In this document: piece after piece, positions 32,802 through 42,567 of the stretch
Position numbering within the stretch: position 1 is the stretch's first letter
Layout of the letters: each line of letters starts with the position of its first letter
Origin: Gambelia wislizenii
Lineage: Eukaryota > Chordata > Lepidosauria > Squamata > Crotaphytidae
Direction: 5' to 3'
DNA: 64,000 bases
Assembly (NCBI GenBank): GCA_030847615.1
Contig: JAUMIR010000005.1
Span: 113,613,116-113,677,115, forward strand
Notes under the pieces: generated by a model
What the model was told of the DNA's origin: nothing
The model's database searches: none
Seen by the model: the letters and a program-made list of their open reading frames with translations, nothing else
Position numbers and translations under genes: made by a program

Positions 32802-33036
32802 GAGTGGATCCATGGTATCTGCTGGGGTTGGTTCCAGGATGCCCCCCACACACACGATACCAAAATCCGTGGATGCTCAAACACCATTATATACAATGGG
32901 ATAGTGACGTGGTGTTGTTTATATAAAATGGCAAAATCAGGGTTTGCTTCTTGGGATTTATTTATTTTAAAATATTTTCAAGCCATGGATGGTGGAATCT
33001 GTGAATGCCAAATCCATGGATACAGAGGGCCAACTG
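32802..33036. mobile_element. pogo/Tigger-like MITE (copy 4)
   Basis: About 235 bp. The right end gagggccaactg is followed by TA at 33037-33038. The left end is diverged after TA at 32800-32801. The interior has 'tctgctggggttggttccag' and 'caagccatggatgg', matching the other pogo-like copies in inverted orientation. Confidence 0.75.
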
Positions 33037-33038
33037 TA

Positions 33039-34305
33039 CATCAGGCTTCCCTGAACTGTCACCTTCCAGAGAGCTCCCATCATCCCAAGATGATGACTGG
33101 ATATAGTGAGAGTTGAGGTCCCACTCATCTGAAGGACACCAAGGCTATAAATATTGGAGTAGATCAAAACATGAGACTGTCTAGTTCAGCATTTTGCCTG
33201 TAGCATGTTTGTAAACTCTTGTAGATGTCATGTTGATTGTTACAGGCATTTTGAAGTAGATTTGTATCAGTTCTCAATATGGATAAACTACTTCTGTTTC
33301 ATGCTTTTGTAACAGGCCCTCAGACAATTCTTTGGGGGAAAAGATGAAGATTTTGGGATTTCTGAGATCCTATGACATTTTCAGTGTTGGATATCACCAA
33401 CCCGATGAATAGTGGAGCTTCATTTCATCAGGCAACTAATGATCTAGCTCTTTTTGGCATGGAAAAATCAAATCCCTTCACATGCAAAGATGAAAGTGTT
33501 ATTATTTTCCTGTAAAAGCATATCATGTAGAACGGATAAAAATTTTCCTAAGCCCTTTAAAAGAAGCAATAATTTTCTTGGTGAGAATTCAGCACATTTG
33601 AGCACAGTCCTGTTGCCATGGCCTCCTCACATCATAGTAGTGATAAATGGCTTTTCCAGAAGGCGTGGAATAATGATGTGAAGAATATCATGAATTCACA
33701 CTCCCATTTTTATACCATGAATTGTGATCCACAATTCAACTTCTGTGAACAAAGTGGTTTGGCTGCTCCAAAAACACTAATCCTTGGTTCCAGAAAATTG
33801 TTTTTCATGGGTAATATGATACAGTGACATGGCTAGCTTGGACATCTCTTACATGAAGACCCTATTAGATTGTAATTATAACTCACATTGGCCATAGGAT
33901 TACTACTGTATTGTGTGAGACAGTCTGTTCCATGTAAGGATTACATCTAGAAGAGAAGAGATATCTTCTTCTGTAAATTTTTCTATTAATTAAAGCAGTG
34001 GCTTACAAATTGTGGAATTCCTTGGGAATTTACCAGTAATGATGATCTTAGGCCACCTACTTTAAAAGACTGCTTGCTTAGGACTACCAAATTTCCATTT
34101 CAATGCAGAGCTTCAGAATATTAGTAGGCATGTTTTAGGTGAGGGGCGAGTCACTTTTGCAAATCTAGTTACTGATTTTACTGCTCAGAGATGTTACAAA
34201 CCACACAACTGCTCCAAATAAACCTTGCTTATTATGTTATGTTTCCTGAAGGTTTTTAGGGGCACAATTCTCCTTGTTTTTTTGTTTTTTTTAAAAAACT
34301 ACTTG
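33039..34305. other. AT-rich intergenic DNA
   Basis: No gene or named repeat recognised in about 1.27 kb. Confidence 0.45.
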
Positions 34306-35993
34306 AGGTCCTGTCTATATGAGGAGGAAATAATACAAATGGGTCCAAAAAGGCAGGTGTTTGCAAGGATGCAAACTGCCTACACAGTTAAAGTCCCCCC
34401 TAAATTCCACATGACCCCTAGCCCAGCTGGCGAGTGTGCTGCTGAGCCAATTGGGGATTCTGCGGGGTGTCCTCCCCAGAAAAGTCCAAAGCTGTTTGAG
34501 GGGAGGGGGTAGCAGGGACTGACTGGGTCCAGAGCTGAGTGACTCTGACCTGCTGGAAACAGCAACAGCACTTCATCTTTCCCCTCCTCCTCTCAGCAGC
34601 CATATTGCCAGCCTGGCCAGTGGCTAGGACCTGCAGTCAGGAGGGCAGCTCCATGAAAGGGGTGAAGGCAACAATGATGAGGCCAGGGACGGGAAAGGAA
34701 ACCAAGACCTGGAAGCCCTTGGGCAAGCAGAAGCCACTGGCTGAGTGTCCCCCAAAGGGCTTTTTTGAAGGTGCAAGAGGCTGCGGGGCTCAGGAGGAAA
34801 GCAGCTCAGCAGTGGACTCTCCCACTCATATGGCTTGAAAAAAACATGGTGGCTGCTGCTGATTCCCCTCTCTGTTAGCCAGTCCCCCTGTGCTCATTTG
34901 GCCAATAACAACACTGTCTGTTCATATCTGTGTGACCGTGAGTGTACAAATGGTCGCACATTCGAACGGCATATGGATCTTTTTTCTAAAATCTGTACAA
35001 AGTCCTGGGCTTCAGTTAAACGACAGTTTTTATTGTGGTAATTTGTGCTTTATCGCTGTTTCGCAGCTGTAGTGCATCGTTCAGATGATATATTACTTAA
35101 TTGATCTATCAGTTTAGTTTTCAGCTGTGTTCCGCTTTGATATTCACACACAGACTGAGGCGGGGGCGTGGCCTCCCAAGCACATCCTCTGATTACCACA
35201 GGAATGCCTGAGACGAACATTCACACACACACACACAAGAGAGACTGGAAAAGGCTTGCTTAATTCTTCAGATCGTAGCAGCTGGGCAAGAGATAGCAAG
35301 GAGGAGGGAGAGAAGGAAAGACACACACACACAAGGCTAGCACTCCAGTCTTTTTTGTGGCTAAGCACAAGATAGGGAGAAGGGAAGGGACGGGATCTCA
35401 GGAGGGGAGACTAGATCATTCACACACACAGAGAGACTGAAAGTAGCAAGGCAGGAGGGAGAGAAGGAAAGACGCACACACACAAGGCTAGCACTCACTG
35501 TCTTTTTCGTGACTGGAAACAACATGGATCTTTACTCCATCCCCTCCTTGTCCAAACCCCTCCCTGGTGAGTTCAATCAATCATGGCAAAGCTCTGCTGT
35601 GAATGTATCCGAAAGATTGCTGGTAATTCACACAGCACATAGTATAATGCTTGTTCAGACTATCGAAAATGCGCTACTTTTCAAAAAAGTTGGGAAAAGC
35701 CCCAAAATCCTTTATTGCATTACTAATGGTTTTTTGTGCCCCCCTCCTTCTGAAAGAGGCGACTTTGCAGTGCAATGCAGGTAAACAATTAGGAATCTTG
35801 GCAAATTCTTCACGGGTTTTTTTCACCGTGTAACCAAGCCCCTGGACACCCTACAAATGGACTTTATGGTGAGTTTTTCTCCCCCCCCCACCGAATGATG
35901 TGTACTTGTGCAAACAGCCCTTTGTATGGATCACCAATCTTTCACACACCATTAATTTTTTTATTATTTTTATTTTTCCGTGTAGACAGCCCC
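34306..35993. mobile_element. Possible non-autonomous hAT-like element
   Basis: Imperfect inverted ends: ggtcctgtctatatgagg at the left and cgtgtagacagcccc at the right, comparable with the MITE at 24536. The 1.7 kb between has short open frames that match nothing I know and a locally duplicated, CA-rich stretch at 35140-35510. No target duplication was found, so two unrelated elements are possible. Confidence 0.3.
35297..35510. repeat. Imperfect direct duplication, about 150-bp period
   Basis: A block 'gagggagagaaggaaagac' + CA run + 'aaggctagcactc' at about 35303-35345 is repeated at about 35456-35498, each followed by a 'gtcttttttgtg' or 'gtctttttcgtg' phrase. Both contain short (CA)n runs. 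Confidence 0.75.
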
Positions 35994-36129
35994 TTAGTCA
36001 GCTGGGGAGAGGAGAATGAATGTGAGGTAGTACGTGGCCTCTAGGCTCTGTGCTGTCCAGCTCTGCTACAAGTTATATTCGGAGTTCAAGCAACACAACA
36101 ACAAGATTTACTAAGCTATTTCTCAGGAG

Positions 36130-36215
36130 TGCTTAAGTTGTGGATTCCTGTATGGCAGGGGATTGGATAGATGACTCTTGTAGTCTCTTCCAGTTCTTCA
36201 AGTTTCTGATTCTAA
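36130..36215 (+). mobile_element. CR1 3' terminal fragment
   Basis: 'attcctgtatggcagggg' ... 'gtagtctcttccagttcttc' matches the last about 80 bases of CR1, equivalent to 41730-41790 of the copy at 40410. Only the 3' UTR end remains. Confidence 0.75.
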
Positions 36216-36559
36216 CAGGGTTGAGACTCCACATATCTTAGGGATTGCCACAGAATTTTCACCAGTGCATAGGGAGTCCTTGACAGATAGATTGATGTGG
36301 AAAAGTTTTCTTAAAGGCAGAATTATTGAAAACCGCTGCTCCAAACACAATGTGAATACAGTATCATTGGTTCCACAGGAAATGTGCAGAAAAATGTATA
36401 TTTTTCTCCAAGAAGACAGGGAATGGTTTTAACTCCAGGAACATGAGTGAAGTAGAATCAGAATTCAGATCTCCCCTCATGGAGTGCAGTGTCACGGGGT
36501 GGGGGGGGAGGTGTGTTTGCTGGACTCCCATGGAAAGAGGCCATGTTAATGTGCATCAT

Positions 36560-37260
36560 GGCCAATAACTCTGGTAGCCCCACAAGCCAAACTTTGGCCT
36601 CTATTTGGCCATGTTGCCATTACAACTAGGTCTCTCTTTTAATTATGACTTATTTTGATAGGCTCCAATGCTTTGTGCCGAATAGGCCTCAAATAGGCCA
36701 ACTGCCCTTTATTTTGCTTAGGCCCAAATTAGGCCTTGCTATTTGTTTTCATTGACCAGGCCCATTGCCCTATAGTGGCTTATTGCTAAATCTTCCCAGC
36801 CTTCATATCCTAGTCATCTATCCCCTTTTTGGGGTTTTTCCCAGGCCTAGGCTTGCTGCACAATCTGGGCCTTCAACCTAGTTTTGCCTTCAAGGTCTTG
36901 TTGTGCAGGCCCCATCTTAGGCTTACCAGGCCTCAGGCCTCTGCATGGCATGGCCTTTGAACCTAGTCCTGCTAGGCCCCCATCATCTGTTTAGGTCCGC
37001 TCTTGGCCCCTTCTGAAATTGACATGGCCTAGGCCTTAGAGCCTGGGCCTGTTAGACCCCTTCCATACTATAGGCCTTGGTTATTGCACTATTACAGGAT
37101 GATCTTGTTGGGCTCTAGTTGGGCCTGGTTTCCCCTGCAGGCCCCCATTAGGTGCTTCCTAGATGGTTTAACTGTTGGACTAGGGCAACTTGTTTGACAA
37201 TGGCCCCTTAAAAAGGCAATAGCATTCCCAAGGGTAAAGGGAGAGCCAAGAAGCTTTCCC
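36560..37260. repeat. AGGCC-rich region upstream of element C
   Basis: About 700 bases with many irregularly spaced aggcc/ggcct motifs (for example caaataggcc, cccaggcctagg, caggcctcaggcctc, ggcctaggcctt). It lies directly before the gag start of element C and may be its 5' untranslated region. Confidence 0.5.
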
Positions 37261-37310
37261 CAAGCACCCACCTCTAGAGGCTTCTTCTTCATCTGAGGAA
37301 GAGTGGCAGG

Positions 37311-37550
37311 ATGGACATTAAGGAAGCTCTATTGGCCAGAATCCAAGTGTTAGAGAAAGCCAAGCAGGCTAAGTCATCTAAGAAAGGGGCCAAGAGGGCT
37401 TCAACAGGTGTTATTAAGGTTAGGTTAGCTAAAGAAATATTGGCTTATCTTGATGCCTTGAAACATGAAAAGAAGCAGGATGAGACAATGAGGTCATATG
37501 TGCTGAAGGAGGAGGTGGAAGAAATTCCAGCATCAGCAGAAGCCAGATGA
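37311..37550 (+). pseudogene. Element C gag N-terminus
   Basis: An 80-codon frame (79 residues and a stop) starting MDIKEALLARIQVLEKAKQA. This resembles the coiled-coil start of element B gag (ANQLLARIQALDDQG, LQKILERLQALEEARQ). It ends at a stop at 37548-37550. Downstream gag is unrecognisable to about 38250. Confidence 0.55.
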
Positions 37551-38559
37551 CACCAGTATCCCTACTATCAGTTCAGGTTATACACACAACACAGCTACAG
37601 GGGTTACAGGAGCCTATAGTTGGCCATGGAGTCCATGGAGTGTGCCTGCTAGTAAAAAAAAAAAAATGCAGCTTGCCTAATATACCAGGCACCAGTAGTG
37701 GGGTACCAGTAGTAGGGTTTTCACCACAGCAGGCCTGGGCTTTGGGGCAGCCACCATAGACACCCTGGTATGGTATTTCCCCCCAAGTTTTAATCCTCAG
37801 GTAAGATTAACTGGTGACTGGGGTGCAAGGGTCCTGATGCAGCAGGGTGGTTATAGTGCAGGTCTGAATTCAGCAATTCCTTTTGGTGAGCACATGCTCC
37901 CATTAGGTGAATATTTGTCAATAATAACTAAGGAGAAGATATTACAAGGAAATTACGTGAACATTTTCTCCCTGTTATATTGTGAATTATAGAAGGAGAG
38001 GGAGGCCCTAGATGATAAAGAAAAGGAGCAGTTGAAGAGCTGTAGGGTCTACTGGACTTGGGGCAATTGGCTATCTGGCTTCTTTATATGTATAATAGTA
38101 CATTATACATATAAATAGTATGAATGTATAATAGTACAGATGCAAGCACATAGGCTTACTCAATGATACAGTACGCAGATGTAATAAACAGAGCTTATGT
38201 AGACTTTTCAGGAAAATCATGGCTCAAGTATGATGAGTCTTAGAATGATGGCAGAAAAAACATGTGGTGGGACCTCATTTACTCCCAGTTGTGGATGCAG
38301 GTTATGTCCTCTGCACAACCAACTCCACGGGTGTGATAAAGTGGTCACCTAGTATAGAATGCCAAAGGGAATAAGATTGTGCATTCACAGGGTACCCAAG
38401 GGCAGCAGCAGAAGCTGCTGTTCGGAATTTGGGTTTCAGGGTGCTCATGCACACTGACCCTGTAAATTTAAACATTAATGTACTATATGTAGTTGGCCTC
38501 ACTCCTTTCAGAACTTCCCCAAAGAAAAGGGTCAGTTTGGAAGTAATAGAGACTAGCAA

Positions 38560-39100
38560 GGAGGTGGGGGAGGTGTCCACTAATGCCCTCCACCTCCAAG
38601 AGGACCGCAGTCCAGTTAATCTGGAGATTCTCTTGGTATGGCTGCATTTATATCTGGATCAGGTAGCAGCCCGTTATTTGAGGGAGGAATTCAAATTTGG
38701 CTTAGGATTGTGTATCTTGGAAAATGTCATCCCTATAGGGCTAGTAATCAGAAGTCAATTATTGTTTAGAACCTTTTTAGGGACAAGATTCAGAAGGAGG
38801 TCATTGAGGGGAGGGTGGTTGGATGCTACATCTCACCTCCCATTCCCAATTTGGGGGTGTCCCCATTGAATGTGGTGCCCAATAAAGCCCTGGGTGAATA
38901 CAGGATTATTCACCATTTATTTTATCATAAGGGGGAGTTAGTTAATGACACAATTTCTGCAGAGTGTTGTACCATTCAGTACACTTCATTTCATGCAGCA
39001 GTTAGAGAGATCTGTAGGCATGGTATAGGTGCTGAGCTAGTGAAATGTGGCATTAAATCTGCATTCCAGAGCAATTTCAGGAGCTTACTGACCACCTGAA
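38560..39100 (+). pseudogene. Element C reverse transcriptase fragments
   Basis: Plus frames give 'LLVWLHLYLDQVAARYLREEF' like residues near 38630 (compare AAWLHVYPDQSAARYLRDGF of element B), then 'VSPLNVVPNKALGEYRIIHH' and 'YHKGELVNDTISAECCTIQ' (38815-39099), ending 'GAELVKCGIKSAFQ'. These are the RT N-terminal blocks in order. The YLDD region was not found. Frameshifts separate the pieces. Confidence 0.75.
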
Positions 39101-39570
39101 CTGCACATGCAGGGTGGTGGCAACAGATAGGGGTTTTTCTTAGGTGTCTTTGTGACACAGTTTGTGGGATTAATAAACACCGTCAAAGAATTAGGATTAC
39201 ACAAGGTGCCTAGAAGGACTTCAGGAAATGGTGGGAGTTTCTAGCTGGGTTCAATTTGATTTCCTTTTGGAAAGAGAAGGTCAAGCTGAGGGATGTGCTG
39301 CAGGTCTCCTCAGATGTTACAGGGTCTCTGGTTTTTGGTGTATATTTTAGATAACATTGGTGTGCTCAAGTTTGGACCACTGACTGGACCGAAGCAGGTG
39401 TCTTGGCTGATTTAATGTTTCTGGAGTTTTTTGCAATTCTAGTCATGGAAGAATTGGGTTGAGGAGTTAGCTAACTCCTTGGTGCATTTCGGGTATGATA
39501 AGAAGGGGTTTGTTAGGAAATTCACTTTGCAGTGCTTATTCCATAACATAATTTCATCGGTCTCCATATT

Positions 39571-40409
39571 GTGGGGGTGGACAACAGCTTAGCTAAATTC
39601 CTCTCCCATGTGCAGATGGCACAGCCACCATGTCAGACCCATAGCAGACCTATGGATGCTTGGCAAGGTGAGGTATTTAGGGTTATGAATATGTCTTACA
39701 TCTGGGCTGTTAAGGACTTCTCAGAGTTTATGAGGCAAAAACATCTGGGCTATGTGTTACCTGTACTGGTTCCCCATGTATTACAATACTGCATATCCCT
39801 TAAAGGTGAGTGTCTATCACCACCGTCCATAAGGACTTGTTTGTCAGCCCTGGCCTTCTCATTTAAGGCCCAGGGTTTTCCAGAGTCCACCAGAGGTTTT
39901 TTTGTTTTTTTGTATTTATTCATAAGGCTTTGTATTCATAATGGAGTGGTGGTCTAGGGAAAGAGGAAGGGTGGTAGATGACAGAGAGCCACTTTCCCCT
40001 GCTATCCTTAGGAGTTTCAGTGAGCTATGATCAGGTATCTGTGTTTCTAACTATGAAGCTCTTTTCTTTCATGCGTTAACCACTTTCATTGGGGCCTTAT
40101 GTATAAGTCAGCTGGTGTTGCAGTCAAAGGGAAACAAGTCTGATAGGGCATTAGAATTTAGTGATGTTACTCTGGGCAGTCAATACAGTCTTCTTAAAAT
40201 TGGGAGCTCTAAATTGGATCAAAGAAGTGTTGGATGCATAATTCGGCTCCATACGTGCAGTGATGAGAACCTCTACCCAATTAAGGGGATACATTCAAGG
40301 GAGGGGAGCCGTACAGATGGGTCACCTTTGACAAAATCCCAGTTCTGGTCCATCACATCAGGGGCCCTAGCCTACTGGGCTTATAAGGGGTTAAATTTGG
40401 TACTTATAT
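39571..40409 (+). pseudogene. Element C tyrosine recombinase fragments
   Basis: The frame 39571-39957 has an RNase H end ('DNSLAKFLSHVQM') running into the recombinase N-terminal domain ('VLQYCISLKGECLSPPSIR'). The frame 40115-40414 has 'GSSKLDQRSVGCIIRLHTCS' and 'SPLTKSQFWSITSGALAYW', matching the middle of element B recombinase (RCSKTDQLG, SSLTRYQFWALTNSALARLG). The H-x-x-R and Tyr-containing end are absent because the CR1 begins here. Confidence 0.75.
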
Positions 40410-41816
40410 ATTAGAACAAAAAGGGGAAAAAGGATCCCAACAATTATCATCCAGTTAGTCTGACATCAATACCAGGGAAGATTCTAGAGCAGATCATTAA
40501 ACAGAGAGTCTGTGAACATTTAGAAGGCAATGCCATAATCACAAAAAGTCAACATGGGTTTCAGAGAAACAAGTCATGCCAGACTAATCTGATCTCTTTT
40601 TTTGATAAAGTTACCAGCTTGGTAGATGAAGGGAATGCTGTGGACATTGCATACCTTGATTTCAGTAAGGCCTTTGACAAGGTTCCCCATGACATTCTTG
40701 CAAACAAGCTTGTAAAATGTGGGCTAGACAAGTTAACTGTTGAATGGATTTGTAATTGGTTGACCGGCCGAACCCAAAGGGTGGTCAGCAGTGGCTCCTC
40801 TTCGTCTTGGAAAGATGTGACCAGTGGGGTGCCACAGGGTTCTGTCCTGGGCCCAGTGCTACTCAACATCTTTATCAATGACTTGGATGAGGGAATTAGG
40901 GGCATACTTATTAAATTTGCAGATGACACCAAATTAGGAGGAGTAGCTAATACCCTAGAGGACAGGATCAAAATTCAGAATGACCTGGATAGACTGGAAG
41001 GCTGGGCCAAAGCTAACAAAATGAAATTCAATACGGAGAAATGTAAAGTACTGCATTTAGGGTGGAAAAATGAAATGCATAAATATAGGATGGGAGAGAC
41101 CTGGCTGAATGAGACTACGTGCGAAAGGGATCTAGGAGTCCTAGTAGACCACAAGTTGAACATGAGCCAACAGTGCGATGCGGCAGCTAAAAAGGCCAAT
41201 GCGATTTTGGGCTGTATCAATAGAAGTATAGTGTCTAGATCAAGGGAAATAATAGTGCCACTCTATTCTGCCTTGGTCAGACCTCACTTAGAATACTGTG
41301 TCCAGTTCTGGGCACCACAATTAAAAAAGGATATTGACAAATTGGAGCGTGTCCAGAGAAGGGCAACTAAAATGGTGAAAGGTCTGGAAATGATGCCTTA
41401 TGAGGAGAGACTTAGGGAGCTGGGTATGTTTTGCCTGGAAAAAAGACGGTTAAGAGGCGATATGATAGCCCTGTTTAAGTATTTGAAGGGATGTCACGCT
41501 GAGGATGGAGCAGGCTTGTTTTCTGCTGCTCCAGAGACTGGAACACGGAGCAATGGGTGCAAGCTCCAGGAACAGAGATTCCACCTCACCATTCGGAGGA
41601 ACTTTTTGACAGTAAGAGCTGTTCGGCAGTGGAACACACTCCCTCGGAGTGTGGTGGGGTCTCCTTCCTTGGAGGTCTTTAAACAGAGGCTGGATGGCCA
41701 TCTGTCGGGGATGCTTTGATCGTGATTTCCTGCATGGCAGGGGGTTGGACTGGATGGCCCTCGTGGTCTCTTCCAACTCTGCAATTCTATGATTCTATGA
41801 TTCTATGATTCTATGA
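40410..41816 (+). mobile_element. CR1 LINE, young 5'-truncated copy
   Basis: A 1.4 kb CR1 copy, complete from mid-RT to its 3' end. After the stop at 41719 come about 65 bases of 3' UTR and a four-fold ATTCTATG-type repeat (about 41785-41815), the hallmark 3' end of CR1. It abuts element C recombinase at the left, so it inserted into that element or the deletion happened there. Confidence 0.95.
40415..41719 (+). CDS. CR1 reverse transcriptase, 3' part, uninterrupted frame
   Basis: The frame is open from just after a TAG at 40412-40414 to a stop at 41717-41719, 434 sense codons without a lesion. RT motifs in order: 'NYHPVSLTSIPGKILEQII' , 'VDIAYLDFSKAFDKVPHDIL' , 'SGVPQGSVLGPVLLNIFIND' and the catalytic 'LIKFADDTKLGGVANTLEDR' (FADD, the CR1 form of YxDD). 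Thumb and C-terminal blocks follow: '[20 protein letters not shown]', 'EERLRELGMFCLEKRRLRGD', and the end 'SPSLEVFKQRLDGHLSGML'. The endonuclease and RT fingers start are missing by 5' truncation, so it has no own start codon or promoter. The clean frame indicates a recent insertion. Confidence 0.93.
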   Translation, partial: NKKGKKDPNNYHPVSLTSIPGKILEQIIKQRVCEHLEGNAIITKSQHGFQRNKSCQTNLISFFDKVTSLVDEGNAVDIAYLDFSKAFDKVPHDILANKLVKCGLDKLTVEWICNWLTGRTQRVVSSGSSSSWKDVTSGVPQGSVLGPVLLNIFINDLDEGIRGILIKFADDTKLGGVANTLEDRIKIQNDLDRLEGWAKANKMKFNTEKCKVLHLGWKNEMHKYRMGETWLNETTCERDLGVLVDHKLNMSQQCDAAAKKANAILGCINRSIVSRSREIIVPLYSALVRPHLEYCVQFWAPQLKKDIDKLERVQRRATKMVKGLEMMPYEERLRELGMFCLEKRRLRGDMIALFKYLKGCHAEDGAGLFSAAPETGTRSNGCKLQEQRFHLTIRRNFLTVRAVRQWNTLPRSVVGSPSLEVFKQRLDGHLSGML

Positions 41817-42437
41817 AGCAGCCTCAACCGCTTCTGTGATGGACATGGATGCTCAGTGGGGACTTCAACCTCTATCTCAACCTGGTACAATCAAAAGATT
41901 ATACCACACTAGTGGTGACTGATACTCACTGGGATTGCGATTGAGGTATGGAGTGGCGAATCACCATAAGCAAAGGCATGGAAGCACCAAAAACAGAACA
42001 AGCCACATCTAAATATTACCCAGCTTCCTCTCATGTGCTCATCTTCTGATTGGAAGGAGTTTTGTGAGTCACATGAGTGATGCTCCATCTGCCCAAATAG
42101 TAGGGCCACTTTTTGCACCAGAAACAGGCTGCCTGGAATTCTCTATACATATAATCCTTAAAAATGGATTTTGTAAATCAGCTTTTCATGATATGATTAG
42201 TAAACTATGTCATTTGAACTGCAACTTACAGGTTCATTTCACTATGAGAAACTGTGGCTCCACCCCCCTTTGTATGGAGTGTGGACCTCTCTGGCTTGGG
42301 ATTCCATACACACCCAACACAGAGACACTGTGTTTTGAACGGGGTGAGAATTCATGTACACAACAGAAAAAATGAGTCCTCCCAGGTTTCATACACTCTG
42401 GAACCCAAAAGATCCCAATTGCATACAGAGGCCATCT
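41817..42437. other. Intergenic DNA
   Basis: No gene or named repeat recognised between the CR1 tail and the telomere-like hairpin. Confidence 0.4.
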
Positions 42438-42567
42438 GGGTAAGGGCTAGGGTTAAGGTAAGGGTTAGGCTTAGGGTTCTTCTCAATTCTCAATTGATAT
42501 TATTATTATTATTATTATTGATAATTGATAATAACCCTAACCCTTACCTTAACTCTAACCCTTACCC
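42438..42567. repeat. Inverted repeat of telomere-like GGGTTA motifs with (ATT)n loop
   Basis: The left arm (42438-42480) is built of ggta-aggg, ctaggg, ttaagg, ttaggc, ttaggg units. The right arm (about 42530-42567) is its near complement (ccctaaccc, ttacctt, aactctaaccc, ttaccc). The middle holds caattgata and an (ATT)7-like run at about 42497-42520. This could be a MITE whose arms resemble degenerate telomere repeats, or interstitial telomeric sequence folded back. Confidence 0.8.

Larger units (their letters stand above)
36560..40409 (+). mobile_element. Tyrosine-recombinase retrotransposon C (DIRS/Ngaro-type), truncated
   Basis: Plus-strand, badly decayed relative of element B. A gag start lies at 37311. 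RT pieces lie at 38429-39099, an RNase H-like region at about 39180-39560 and recombinase pieces at 39571-40414. The recombinase stops before its H-x-x-R box, where a CR1 fragment begins, so the 3' end is missing. I saw no continuation beyond the CR1 at 41817. Confidence 0.75.

Noticed and set aside
35140..35510. CA-rich stretch considered as a simple CRISPR-like array
   Set aside because: Only two imperfect units with microsatellite content, in a eukaryotic sequence; no array structure.
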